Positions 25,655 through 33,983 of a DNA stretch of 64,000 nucleotides are shown one piece after another. Numbering within the stretch: position 1 is the first letter of the stretch; each line of letters begins with the position of its first letter. A program made the translations under genes and the position numbers. Source of the stretch: Ktedonospora formicarum (GTDB taxonomy: Bacteria; Chloroflexota; Ktedonobacteria; Ktedonobacterales; Ktedonobacteraceae); assembly GCF_016587355.1 (NCBI RefSeq), contig NZ_BNJF01000001.1, forward strand, positions 2,306,501-2,370,500, given 5' to 3'. The notes under the pieces were generated by a model that was not told the DNA's origin, did not search any database, and saw nothing but the letters and a program-made list of their open reading frames with translations.

Positions 25655-25879
25655 ATGGAAGAATCGGTACTCGCCGCCATACAAAGACAACAAATTGAGA
25701 TCGCTGTAGGCGATCTCCTACTCAGCAGCGATCACTATATGCGCGCCAGCATTGCTGAGCGCATTCATCACTTGATCGCGCACGCCGATCCTACACTCGA
25801 TGTCAGTAAATTCAGTGAGATGGCTTGGGAAGAGCTAGTAGAATTACGCATTCTACCACCGAGAGACGAGGAGGCATAG
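25655..25879 (+). CDS. Small hypothetical helical protein, 74 aa
   Basis: I do not recognise the family. The start is well supported by GAAGGAGG seven bases before the ATG. The protein is acidic and likely all-helical, with no membrane segment. The His-rich stretch AERIHHLIAHADP is followed by EMAWEELVELRILPPRDEE. It sits alone between the FmdB terminator and a histidine kinase gene in the same direction, about 145 bases away. Confidence 0.65.
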   Translation: MEESVLAAIQRQQIEIAVGDLLLSSDHYMRASIAERIHHLIAHADPTLDVSKFSEMAWEELVELRILPPRDEEA

Positions 25880-26024
25880 GCACTTTTCGACAGGTACCAG
25901 AACACTACCCAATATTCCTACGAATTTGCCTCATTGGCGCGAGTCCAACGGTTATTCGGTGTATACTAAAATTACACAATCTATACCAGGAGATGGGAAC
26001 GCCATAATCTGAGGAGAGCCGGGT

Positions 26025-26849
26025 ATGCAGGTGCAGCACGAGAAAACACAAGATGAGTTAATAAAAGAATTACAGAGGCAGGTAGACCAGCTTACAACAG
26101 ATAATCTCCTGCTCAAAGAACAACTGGCGCGCAAGGAACAGTATACAGCCATGATCGCACATGAGCTGCGTGGTCCGCTTGCTCCCATCATTAATTACGC
26201 ACAGATGCTTAATCGTAGCATTTCTATGCCCAGGAACAAAGTTGCGGATTCAGTCAAGAAAACGCTGCAACGCAATACCAGCATTATTATTAGCCAGGCT
26301 CAGAGATTGGCTCGCCTCGTCAACGACCAGTTGGACGCTTCACGCCTGGCCTCTGATCAATTCACCCTTATTTGCAAACCCTGCGATATGGTTGCCCTGG
26401 CACAGGAAGTAGTGGAACAATTGCGCCCTGTAGCTCCATATCATACCTTCGAACTCGACATGCCTGAGCAGCCGATACGTGGCGTTTGGGACGAGGGACG
26501 CCTGCAACAAGCCCTGGGAAATTTACTTGACAATGCCATCAAATACTCCGACGAAGGCAGCAAGATCACACTTCGCATACATTCTCAGGAAGCGACCCCA
26601 CAACAAGCGCTAACAGTCAAAGCCAGCGTTCACAACCAGGGAGTAGGTATCGCCCAGGAAGATATACATCAGCTCTTCCGTCCCTTTGGCCGGCTTGAGG
26701 CCACACGCGGCATTCGTCAAGGCTCAGGGCTGGGGCTTTATATCACCAAGTCAATCATTGAGGCACACGGTGGAAAACTCTGGCTTGAGGATCAGGACAC
26801 AAGCGAACAAGCAGGTGCGACCTTCTCCTTCCAGCTTCCTCTGCAATAA
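26025..26849 (+). CDS. Soluble sensor histidine kinase
   Basis: Cytosolic histidine kinase of 274 residues. A short N-terminal coiled coil (about 5-38) leads straight into HisKA: MIAHELRGPLAPIINYAQML with phospho-acceptor His46. HATPase_c follows with N box NLLDNAIKYS, G1 HNQGVGIAQEDI, F box LFRPFG and G2 GSGLGLYITKSIIEAHGG. No PAS, GAF, HAMP or membrane segment is present, so input must come through the short coiled coil or a partner. No response regulator is adjacent, making it an orphan here. GAGGAG lies nine bases before the ATG. Confidence 0.93.
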   Translation: MQVQHEKTQDELIKELQRQVDQLTTDNLLLKEQLARKEQYTAMIAHELRGPLAPIINYAQMLNRSISMPRNKVADSVKKTLQRNTSIIISQAQRLARLVNDQLDASRLASDQFTLICKPCDMVALAQEVVEQLRPVAPYHTFELDMPEQPIRGVWDEGRLQQALGNLLDNAIKYSDEGSKITLRIHSQEATPQQALTVKASVHNQGVGIAQEDIHQLFRPFGRLEATRGIRQGSGLGLYITKSIIEAHGGKLWLEDQDTSEQAGATFSFQLPLQ

Positions 26850-27146
26850 TACTCTCGTTAGCTCTCTCACTTCGTGGAGATCATCTCATTTTTCCTTGCT
26901 ATTGTTTCTCAGGACAGAAGAGAGATCTCCAACACCACTAAAGATATTCACATACCACTTACAGTCTGGCCCCTTGCAATAATAAAGGGATGTCAGGAAG
27001 CAGGAGACTTAAAGGACGATGTTCCCCTGTTCATTTCTACAGGTTGCCTGCCTGTAAATTGTACGAGCTCAAAAACCCGTCAAATTAGCGGTGTGTCTTA
27101 ATCAATCTCAAGCTATACTCTCCTTGTGCGAGGAAGCCTACCAGAA

Positions 27147-27245
27147 ACCGCACCGACGGCATACAATACTGCATTGTGGAACCCAGTATTGTATTCGCCG
27201 TTCAAAATACACGCAGGTATCGGATGTATCTGTGTAAGGTGCGGT
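27147..27245 (+). promoter_or_regulatory. Possible structured leader of the DUF4177-like gene
   Basis: ACCGCACC (27147-27154) can pair with GGTGCGGT (27238-27245). Inside, ATACAATACTG (27161-27171) pairs perfectly with CAGTATTGTAT (27184-27194). The enclosed structure ends about 30 bases before the start codon at 27278. A TATACT at 27114-27119 could be the -10 box but has no good -35. The rest of the 26850-27277 gap shows nothing recognisable. Confidence 0.35.
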
Positions 27246-27277
27246 CTGGTGGGGACCGATAGCGAAAGGAGACAGGT

Positions 27278-27583
27278 ATGAGCCAGTGGGCATATAAAGT
27301 TGTTTATATCGACTATCGAGGACGTATCTCGTGCGAAGGGCAGGAGACATTGATCGGTCCTCAAGAGCGCCGCAGCGCCTTCGCGCGACGCTACCTGAAC
27401 GAGTTAGGGAAGGAAAGCTGGGAACTCGTCAGCCTTCAACCTCTGACCTCGAACTCGGCATATTACCTATTCAAGCGTCCCGCGCAAGAGGGTGACTATA
27501 ACGAGCCAACAGCAACTAATACCACCAGTGAGCAGCCATCCAGCGAAACACCATCCGGCGGACCAACCATCGAGACCGCATAG
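27278..27583 (+). CDS. DUF4177-like small protein
   Basis: A 101-residue soluble protein. The first 70 residues follow the DUF4177 pattern: an opening strand (WAYKVVYIDYRG), then YLNELGKESWELVSLQPL and YYLFKRP. The remaining 30 are a Ser/Thr/Pro-rich tail. Function of the family is unknown. AAAGGAG lies six bases before the ATG. It stands alone, with a possible structured leader upstream and a 16-bp hairpin about 95 bases downstream. Confidence 0.75.
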   Translation: MSQWAYKVVYIDYRGRISCEGQETLIGPQERRSAFARRYLNELGKESWELVSLQPLTSNSAYYLFKRPAQEGDYNEPTATNTTSEQPSSETPSGGPTIETA

Positions 27584-27677
27584 ATATCTCGAAAATTAGG
27601 GCGCTAGATGTGCTCCTCCTGAGAGTAACGCAAGTTTAGAAGAACAGATCACTACAGAAAACCTGTATAGATCCACT

Positions 27678-27727
27678 AGAAGAGAGTATAGCAAGGTTTC
27701 ATAAAACGCCCTGCTATACTCTCTTCT
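27678..27727 (+). terminator. 16-bp perfect terminator hairpin
   Basis: Arms 27678-27693 and 27712-27727 pair exactly (AGAAGAGAGTATAGCA with its complement); the pairing continues inward with one mismatch. It lies downstream of the DUF4177-like gene and upstream of the XRE-TPR gene. Confidence 0.75.
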
Positions 27728-27882
27728 TCATCCGCACGCATATATCTTCCTCATATATACTTTTCTCCTATTTTCATCTCTTTCTATATTTTTATGTTAA
27801 AATGCACTATACAACATCTGTACAATGTAATCAATTTGTTATTCAATTGTTTGATTTGGACATGTGGAGAGGGAATTTTATT

Positions 27883-29253
27883 ATGAGTGATCGATATACC
27901 CATCCTTTGCGCGCTATGCGCCAGCGCCTCAATCTCACGCAAAAGCGGCTCGCCATCGAGACAGGTATCGCCCCCCAAACTATCATGCGCGCCGAGCAGA
28001 ACAAACCCATCAATGCTGAATCACGCCGCCTCCTTTGTCTGTACTTTGGCGTTAATTCGGAGATCCTCGGGCTATGTAACGATACACGAGAGCGATATCG
28101 AAGGAAAGAGGAACCAGAAGTCCATTTGGCCAAGGTGCGAGCGCATACACTTGTTCGTGGGCAGGAGCTAGCAGCCCATAATCTGGAAAGCAGTGATATG
28201 GAGCACTCACGGCGTAACTTCCTGCAAGTCCTTGGAATGACAGGTACCTCGCTTGCTACCTCACCTGCGAATTTTCTCTATCCCCCCCTCTGGGAGCGAC
28301 TCTCACATGCACTTACCCAGCCATCCAGCATCGATGAAGATATGATATTCCACCTTGAAGCTATAACGCGTGACAGCTGGCGCGTATTGCAAAGTATGAC
28401 AGGTACCTTCTCGCAAAGCTTATTGCAATACGTTCTGCAACGCCTGGAAGCAGTCACACAATTGCTCTCATCTCCACTTCCAAGCACTAAACGGGCTCGT
28501 CTCGCGATAATTGCTGCTGACTTCACACAAATCGCAGGCGAACTCCTCTTCGATATGAAGGAGAATGAGCAGGCGAATCACTATTACCAGGTAGGGCTTG
28601 AGGCGGCCCAATTCGCAGGAGATCCTGTAATGCAGACTGCCATCCTGGGAAGGCGTTGTTTCATCCCCATATACGAAAAGCGCCCTGAGCATGCCCTTAC
28701 CTGGCTCCAACAGGCTCAGGCCATCTCTAAGCGTGATGTCCCACCTATTACTAGGGCCTGGCTCTCATCCATCGAAGCAGAGGCATATGCAAACCTGCAT
28801 CAATCTCAGGGAAGCCTACAAGCCCTGGATATGGCGGAATATTACCTTGACCATAGTAACTCCACGTACAATAGCGAGAACGCGCATACACGTTTCAGCT
28901 ATAGCATCCTCCTTGGCTATCAGGGAGTGTGCAATCTCAAATTACAACGGCCTAAAGTTGCCCTGGAAGCACTCGAACGCGCATTTAAACAAATGGAGGG
29001 CACAAGGACACGGCATCGCACTATCGTGCTTACTGATATAGCGGAGGCTTACCTACAAATGGGCGAGGTTGAGGCGGCGCTCAGCCATATTGAGCAAGCC
29101 ATCAACATGCTTAAGCAGGTCAAGTCCGCTCGCGTGCTCCAAAGACTCATTGATCTTAATAAAAAGCTGGAACCTTGGCGCAGCATGCCTGTTGTCAAAA
29201 AACTCGACGAACAGCTTATAGCTCTTCACCCTCTGCTTACATTACCTTGTTAA
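27883..29253 (+). CDS. XRE-family helix-turn-helix regulator with TPR-like repeats
   Basis: A 456-residue cytosolic regulator. An XRE/Cro HTH occupies about residues 8-60 (LRAMRQRLNLTQKRLAIETG, then PQTIMRAEQNKPINAESRRL). A linker with RRNFLQVLGMTGTSLA follows, then about 300 residues of helical TPR-like repeats (LEALERAFKQMEG, ALSHIEQAINMLKQV). The layout recalls peptide-responsive RRNPP regulators and the XRE-TPR proteins abundant in Ktedonobacteria. The start at 27883 has GGAGAGGG about nine bases upstream; the frame is open 81 bases earlier in AT-rich DNA without a site. No peptide pheromone ORF was recognised nearby. Targets are unknown. Confidence 0.87.
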   Translation: MSDRYTHPLRAMRQRLNLTQKRLAIETGIAPQTIMRAEQNKPINAESRRLLCLYFGVNSEILGLCNDTRERYRRKEEPEVHLAKVRAHTLVRGQELAAHNLESSDMEHSRRNFLQVLGMTGTSLATSPANFLYPPLWERLSHALTQPSSIDEDMIFHLEAITRDSWRVLQSMTGTFSQSLLQYVLQRLEAVTQLLSSPLPSTKRARLAIIAADFTQIAGELLFDMKENEQANHYYQVGLEAAQFAGDPVMQTAILGRRCFIPIYEKRPEHALTWLQQAQAISKRDVPPITRAWLSSIEAEAYANLHQSQGSLQALDMAEYYLDHSNSTYNSENAHTRFSYSILLGYQGVCNLKLQRPKVALEALERAFKQMEGTRTRHRTIVLTDIAEAYLQMGEVEAALSHIEQAINMLKQVKSARVLQRLIDLNKKLEPWRSMPVVKKLDEQLIALHPLLTLPC

Positions 29254-29266
29254 GAAACTTCACCTC

Positions 29267-29296
29267 TCGACGCTGCTCTCGACAGGCTGCTATAAT
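29267..29296 (+). promoter_or_regulatory. Candidate promoter of the aldehyde dehydrogenase gene
   Basis: TCGACG (29267-29272), 18 bases, then a perfect TATAAT (29291-29296). Transcription from here gives a leader of about 180 bases before the ATG at 29487. Confidence 0.5.
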
Positions 29297-29306
29297 GACG
29301 ACAGGC

Positions 29307-29462
29307 AAGCACACATACGCGTGCTTCCGCTAACGTATGTAAAAGAGCATTTGCCAATGCAGCCTGTACGGGACGGCTAACTACACTCAGGCAAATGGAA
29401 AGTAGGCGCTTCATACGCGAGCCTATCGCGAGTGAGGCTAGTCCTGGTCAAAGGCGACCAGG
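29307..29462 (+). promoter_or_regulatory. Structured leader of the aldehyde dehydrogenase gene, containing repeat copy R1
   Basis: Two mutually exclusive pairings open the leader: AAGCAC/GTGCTT (29307-29312/29321-29326) and ACATACG/CGTATGT (29313-29319/29334-29340). Repeat copy R1 follows in minus orientation: CATTTGCC (29348-29355) pairs with GGCAAATG (29390-29397). A last hairpin CCTGGTC/GACCAGG lies at 29443-29449/29456-29462, just before the AAGGGG of the start site. I cannot match it to a known riboswitch class. Confidence 0.4.
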
Positions 29463-29486
29463 TACTTCGTCAAGGGGTGTCTATCA

Positions 29487-30986
29487 ATGTCACTATCATC
29501 CTCTATTTCTACATCTTCAACGCAGGGACAGGATTTCAAGAACTTTATCGGGGGCCAGTGGCGCGCCTCGCGAGGGGGAGAAACCTTCACCAGCACTAAT
29601 CCTGCGCGCAACAGCGATATCATTGGCAGCTACCAGAAATCCACCATTGAGGATCTGGAAGACGCCATTGAGGCCGCCGAAAAGGCCAGAAAAGGCTGGG
29701 CGAATACGCCAGCACCGGAGCGTGGAGAAGTCTTGCTACGCCTGGCACACCTTTTCGAGCAGCAGCGTGAAGAACTGGCAACTCTGATGACACGCGAGAT
29801 GGGCAAGATCATCAAGGAGACCAGGGGCGAAGTTCAGGTATCTATAGATGTAGCCAAATTCGTCGCCGGAGAGGGACGCCGTGCCGAAGGCGAAACGATT
29901 CCTTCAGCCTTCCCTAACAAATTTTGCATGACGGTACGTCATCCACTGGGTATTGTAGGCATTATCACCCCCTGGAACTTCCCACTCTCCATCCCTGTCT
30001 GGAAAACGTTGCCCGCACTGCTGGCAGGTAATACAGTCGTACTCAAACCCGCCAGCGACACACCCGCGCTCACGCTTAAACTGGCCGAACTGCTCCAACA
30101 GGCAGGACTCCCCGATGGTGTGTTCAATGTCGTGACTGGCTCTGGTGGAACTCTCGGTTCTGCACTTGCTAGCCACAAGCGCATCAATATGATCTCACTG
30201 ACAGGTTCAACTGAGGTTGGGAAACAGGTCTCAGAGATATGCGGACGCGATCTGCGCCGTTGCGCGCTTGAGCTAGGCGGTAAGAACGCTGTGATCGTCC
30301 TTGAGGACGCAGACCTTGATCTGGCAGCAGAGAGCGTAGCATTGGGAGCCTTCGGCACCACAGGTCAGCGCTGTACCGCGACCAGTCGTGTCATCATTCA
30401 GCGCTCAGTTCAGCAGGCTTTTACCGAGCGACTAGTCGCGGCGGCAGAACGCCTACGCATCGGTGATGGTCTCGATCCGGAAATCGCGATGGGTCCCCTG
30501 GTCAATGCCGGTCGCGTGCCAGCCGTTCACACCTATACCGAAATCGGACAACAAGAGGGTGCGAAGCTGATCTATGGTGGCGAGGCACTCAAGGATGGGG
30601 CCTATAGTGAGGGAGCATTCTATCAGCCAACCATCTTCAATGAGGTGCAGCCAGAAATGCGTATCGCGCGCGAGGAGGTCTTTGGCCCCTTCGTCGCCAT
30701 TATGCCAGTCGGAAGTTATGAAGAGGCTATTGACGTTGCCAATGGCACCGAATATGGACTGTCAACAGCAATCTTTACCGAGAGCTCACGCCTCTCCTTC
30801 CGCGCCATCCGCGATATTGAAGCGGGTCTGGTCTATATCAACGCAGGTACCACTGGCTCTGAGATTCACCTGCCGTTTGGTGGCATGAAGAGCAGCGGCA
30901 ATGGTCACCGTGAGCTTGGAACCGCAGCAGTAGAGGAATTTAGTGAGGTGAAGAGCGTCTTCGTCTCATACCCACCCAACAGATAA
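29487..30986 (+). CDS. NAD(P)-dependent aldehyde dehydrogenase
   Basis: ALDH-superfamily enzyme of 499 residues oxidising an aldehyde to a carboxylate. All core motifs are present: PWNFPLSIPVWKTLPAL, FNVVTGSGG, SLTGSTEVGKQ, LELGGKNAVIV with the general-base Glu262, GQRCTATSRV with catalytic Cys296, and EEVFGPFVAI. The C-terminal YINAGTTGSEIHLPFGGMK is like that of semialdehyde dehydrogenases that act on amino-acid or sugar-acid breakdown products. That substrate idea is an inference. AAGGGG lies about nine bases before the ATG. No pathway partner is adjacent. A 58-bp palindrome ends the gene. Confidence 0.93.
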   Translation: MSLSSSISTSSTQGQDFKNFIGGQWRASRGGETFTSTNPARNSDIIGSYQKSTIEDLEDAIEAAEKARKGWANTPAPERGEVLLRLAHLFEQQREELATLMTREMGKIIKETRGEVQVSIDVAKFVAGEGRRAEGETIPSAFPNKFCMTVRHPLGIVGIITPWNFPLSIPVWKTLPALLAGNTVVLKPASDTPALTLKLAELLQQAGLPDGVFNVVTGSGGTLGSALASHKRINMISLTGSTEVGKQVSEICGRDLRRCALELGGKNAVIVLEDADLDLAAESVALGAFGTTGQRCTATSRVIIQRSVQQAFTERLVAAAERLRIGDGLDPEIAMGPLVNAGRVPAVHTYTEIGQQEGAKLIYGGEALKDGAYSEGAFYQPTIFNEVQPEMRIAREEVFGPFVAIMPVGSYEEAIDVANGTEYGLSTAIFTESSRLSFRAIRDIEAGLVYINAGTTGSEIHLPFGGMKSSGNGHRELGTAAVEEFSEVKSVFVSYPPNR

Positions 30987-30990
30987 CAAC

Positions 30991-31048
30991 AGAGAAGTAA
31001 ATAGGCTTTTTGCCTGCAATTGCAGGCAAAAAGCCTATTTACTTCTCT
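30991..31048. terminator. 58-bp perfect palindrome between convergent genes
   Basis: Positions 30991-31019 and 31020-31048 are exact reverse complements with no loop (29 bp each). It lies between the stop codons of the aldehyde dehydrogenase (30986) and the DUF4388 gene (31071). T-runs inside the arms give U-rich stretches in either transcript, so it likely terminates both. Confidence 0.85.
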
Positions 31049-31070
31049 AGATTACAATTTTATTTGGCTT

Positions 31071-32336
31071 TTAGGCGCTCTCGACGAGGGAGAATTGCTC
31101 AAACATAGCCTCCCATACTTCCTGGTTCTCCATACGCTCGCGCGGATTGGCAACACGCGCGTTAATCATCTCGAAAATGCTACAGAGCAAGTGATGCAGG
31201 AGCATTGAGGCCTGATTATAGAAGCTTTCAGCCTGCTGCATCTTACCGCTCATCACCTCATAACAGAGACGCGTAAAGTCCTCGACATCGATATGATTTT
31301 GCTCGACGCGAAACTGGTAGGAGCCCAAATGATCTGCCTGTTCATTGCGCATAAGCTGAAAGAGAGCATTCGCATCGAGCGCGATACCATTCGCGCGACA
31401 GGTCTCAGCGAGAGCATCCATCGTCCAGTTGACAAACTCGACCAGGGCGGCAAGCTGCTCCATCGGAGTTTTACGCTTCTCCCACTCCTGCTCCATGCGG
31501 CTGATAAGATCTAATAAGGCAAAGTTCTCTAAGCGCAGCTTTTCGGCGGGATCAGGCAAACGTACCTTACTACCAACGGCGCGAGGGGTCGCATCCTGCT
31601 GATAACCCGCCTGCAAGAATTTCTGCTGTACAAGCTGCCCTAGTTCGCGTGCGATATCCATCTCGGGGCGACGGATCGCGGTCGCTATCCGCCGGATGCG
31701 GCGATAGAGGTTGACATGGGTAAAGAGTTCCAGACTGCGGAGATCAAAACGTATAGTATAGGGGATGGCAGGCGAGAGCTGGAGAATGGTACGCATGCCC
31801 AGTGGCAAGAAGTTGCGTAGCTCCTGCCATTCGTCCCCATAACGAACCATCTCCATGGTGGCACGAACCACATCTATTTCCAACGATGATTCGCCATGTG
31901 GTAAGAGCTTCTGAATATTTGGGCTCGCGATAAACTCATAAGATCCATCGTTCCAGAGTCCCAACTCGCGCGCGGTCCAGATGACTTTGGTACGAAGAGC
32001 TTCTTTCAGTTGCTTCTCCGTGATCGCATTCATGAGTAACAGGCGCTCACCAATGCGCTTCCCAATGGGATCTTGCAACTGTTGCGCGAAGGCTTGTTCT
32101 ATTTGATGGTACGTCGTCATGTCCAACTGTTGCAGCACATCACCGAGTGTGAGGGCGCTAGGATCAAACTCACTACAGTTGGCTAGCTTCCCCTCATTGA
32201 AATAAAGAATGCCCATACGCCCTTGGTTGTGCTTGAGATGGATAGCGCCAGTCATTGCGCCCAACTCCACAACCTGTAGGACCTCCACCAACCCAAAATC
32301 TTTCAATGAACCCGACAATACAGTGCCTGTGCTCAT
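31071..32336 (-). CDS. DUF4388 (PATAN-type) domain protein
   Basis: A 421-residue cytosolic protein. The first 105 residues match DUF4388: GSLKDFGLVEVLQVVELGAM, then GAIHLKHNQGRMGILYFNEG and GKRIGERLLLMNAITEKQL. DUF4388/PATAN domains occur in two-component and gliding or motility regulators and are thought to bridge proteins. The remaining 300 residues are mainly helical with no motif I recognise. No kinase or response regulator gene is adjacent. The upstream DNA (32337 on) carries its promoter, which I could not define. The start ATG is at 32334-32336. Confidence 0.82.
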   Translation of the reverse strand: MSTGTVLSGSLKDFGLVEVLQVVELGAMTGAIHLKHNQGRMGILYFNEGKLANCSEFDPSALTLGDVLQQLDMTTYHQIEQAFAQQLQDPIGKRIGERLLLMNAITEKQLKEALRTKVIWTARELGLWNDGSYEFIASPNIQKLLPHGESSLEIDVVRATMEMVRYGDEWQELRNFLPLGMRTILQLSPAIPYTIRFDLRSLELFTHVNLYRRIRRIATAIRRPEMDIARELGQLVQQKFLQAGYQQDATPRAVGSKVRLPDPAEKLRLENFALLDLISRMEQEWEKRKTPMEQLAALVEFVNWTMDALAETCRANGIALDANALFQLMRNEQADHLGSYQFRVEQNHIDVEDFTRLCYEVMSGKMQQAESFYNQASMLLHHLLCSIFEMINARVANPRERMENQEVWEAMFEQFSLVESA

Positions 32337-32754
32337 AAATCCCCCATGCGCAGGTCGTTCCGCAAATCAACTACATATCATCGCTCTCAAGAGGAGACCC
32401 GATCTTACATGATCAAATAGATACCAGTCAACAGCGCTCACGTTCCAAAACCTTGTTTCATCTGTGCCATTATAGCAAGACCAACATGTTCTAACAAGTA
32501 TGCCTGCTTTTATAAGCGTCCTCATCCACCCAATCAGACATGTGACCATATAATAAGGATACCATGCTATCTAGCTTCATACTCTTGAGTAGCCTACATC
32601 AGAAATACGCATTTTTCAATGTTGTATACGTAGCAGCCCAGCAAGCAGATACTGGGGTAGTACTAAAAGAATAAAGAGCCCTCTGGCACCTCTAAAAGAA
32701 ATGACAGAGGATAAGCATATCAATCAAGCGACTAACAATGTTATAATTTTTATT
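32337..32754. other. Divergent intergenic stretch, little recognisable
   Basis: AT-rich DNA between the DUF4388 gene and the SDR gene. A short inverted repeat CCTCTG/CAGAGG lies at 32680-32685/32705-32710. A TATAAT at 32742-32747 is only eight bases before the likely SDR start. I see no gene. Confidence 0.5.
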
Positions 32755-33470
32755 ATGAGCATGCAAAATACAGTTGCCATTATTACAGGCGCGGGACGTG
32801 GCGTTGGACGTGCCACCGCCCAATTATTCGCACACGAAGGTGCCAGTGTTGTTCTCTTCAGTCGCACACGCGAGACAGTGGAATCCTGCGCACGTGAAAT
32901 TCAAGAGCAGGGGGGGAGGCCCTCGCAATCACTGGAGATGTGGCCTTAGAAGAGGATGTCTTACATCTCTTTGAGGCGGCGAGCGAACGCTTCGGACGCG
33001 TCGATGTGCTGGTGAACTGCGCTGGTATGGTCGCAGTACAGCCCTTCATTGAGATGGATAGCTCGACATGGGATCGCGTTCTAGCGGTCAATCTGCGTGG
33101 AACCTTCCTCTGCTGTCGTGAAGCTTTCCGTATGATGGCGATACAGCAACATGGCGTCATTGTGAACATCTCTTCCCTATCGGGCGTCAAAGGCGTCGAA
33201 AAGTTCCCTGGAATGAGCGCGTACAACGTCTCTAAGTCAGGAATTACTGGACTCACGGAAATTCTCGCCGTCGAAGGGAAACCATATAACATCCGTGTCT
33301 GCGCCGTTAGCCCTGGAGCTATCGACACTGAGATGTTACACCAGGCAGCTCCTCATCTGCGAGCCGGGATGACTCCCGATGAATTAGCGAAGATCCTGCT
33401 CTTTCTGGCGGATGATGAGAGCGGGAGAATGTTTAGCGGGAGTAACATCGAACTCTTCACAAATGGCTAG
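32755..33470 (+). pseudogene. Short-chain dehydrogenase/reductase, frameshifted at a G-run
   Basis: SDR-family NAD(P)H oxidoreductase split into two frames. The first frame has the cofactor motif VAIITGAGRGVGRATAQL and ends shortly after EIQEQGG. The second frame resumes with DVLVNCAGM, NISSLSGVKG, YNVSKSG and VSPGAIDTEM, so catalytic Ser, Tyr and Lys are present. Adding one G to the seven-G run at 32910-32916 restores a continuous protein of about 238 residues reading GGEALAITGDVALEED across the joint. It may be a sequencing error, a phase-variable tract or a young pseudogene. TATAAT at 32742-32747 suggests a near-leaderless transcript from ATG 32755. It lies 99 bases before the pterin synthase gene, a context that suits a sepiapterin-reductase-like role (inference). 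Confidence 0.85.
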
Positions 33471-33569
33471 AAGCGCCTGGAAGAGAACGCAAACCCACCA
33501 CCGTTCCTCATAAAGAGGTAAAATCTACTAATGACAGCGAGCCAGATAACAAAGGGGGGAAACAGGTAT

Positions 33570-33983
33570 ATGGTATATCTTACAAGGCGTGTGACCTTCA
33601 GTGCATCCCATCGCCTGTGGAGCAACCATCTCTCCGAAGAAGAAAACTATATCGTTTACGATAAATGTGCCAACCCCAACGGGCATGGGCACAACTATAT
33701 ACTTGAAGTTACCGTGCGAGGGGAGCCTGACCGGAAGACAGGCATGGTCCTCAATCTAACGGACATGAAGCGCATCGTCAATGAGCAGGTCATCGACTTG
33801 GTCGACCATAAACACCTTAACTATGACGTCCCCTGGTTAGAAGAAGTCATCCCCACCACCGAAATGCTGGTCATCAAGTTCTGGGAGCGCCTGGAACCCG
33901 CCTTTGCGGGACTCCTATACGACGTAACATTACATGAAACAGAGAATAATCAGGCATCCTACCGAGGTTCCACATGCGCATAG
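33570..33983 (+). CDS. 6-pyruvoyl-tetrahydropterin synthase / QueD family protein
   Basis: Zinc enzyme that converts dihydroneopterin triphosphate to 6-pyruvoyl-tetrahydropterin, or in QueD to carboxytetrahydropterin. Zinc ligands are His14 in FSASHRL and the two His of NGHGHNY. The catalytic Cys33 lies in DKCANPNGHGHNY, a form closer to animal and cyanobacterial PTPS than to typical QueD. DHKHLNYD and LHETENN supply the other catalytic residues. It is 137 residues. AAGGGGGG precedes the ATG at 33570. Its last codons overlap the glycosyltransferase start by 10 bases, so the two are translationally coupled. No queC, queE or queF is nearby, favouring a tetrahydropterin over a queuosine role. 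Confidence 0.85.
   Translation: MVYLTRRVTFSASHRLWSNHLSEEENYIVYDKCANPNGHGHNYILEVTVRGEPDRKTGMVLNLTDMKRIVNEQVIDLVDHKHLNYDVPWLEEVIPTTEMLVIKFWERLEPAFAGLLYDVTLHETENNQASYRGSTCA

Noticed and set aside
29297..29486. Guanidine (ykkC), THF or glutamine riboswitch in the aldehyde dehydrogenase leader
   Set aside because: Short similarities (CTGGTC, GGAAAGTAGG) occur, but the remaining conserved bases and stem order of these classes are missing.
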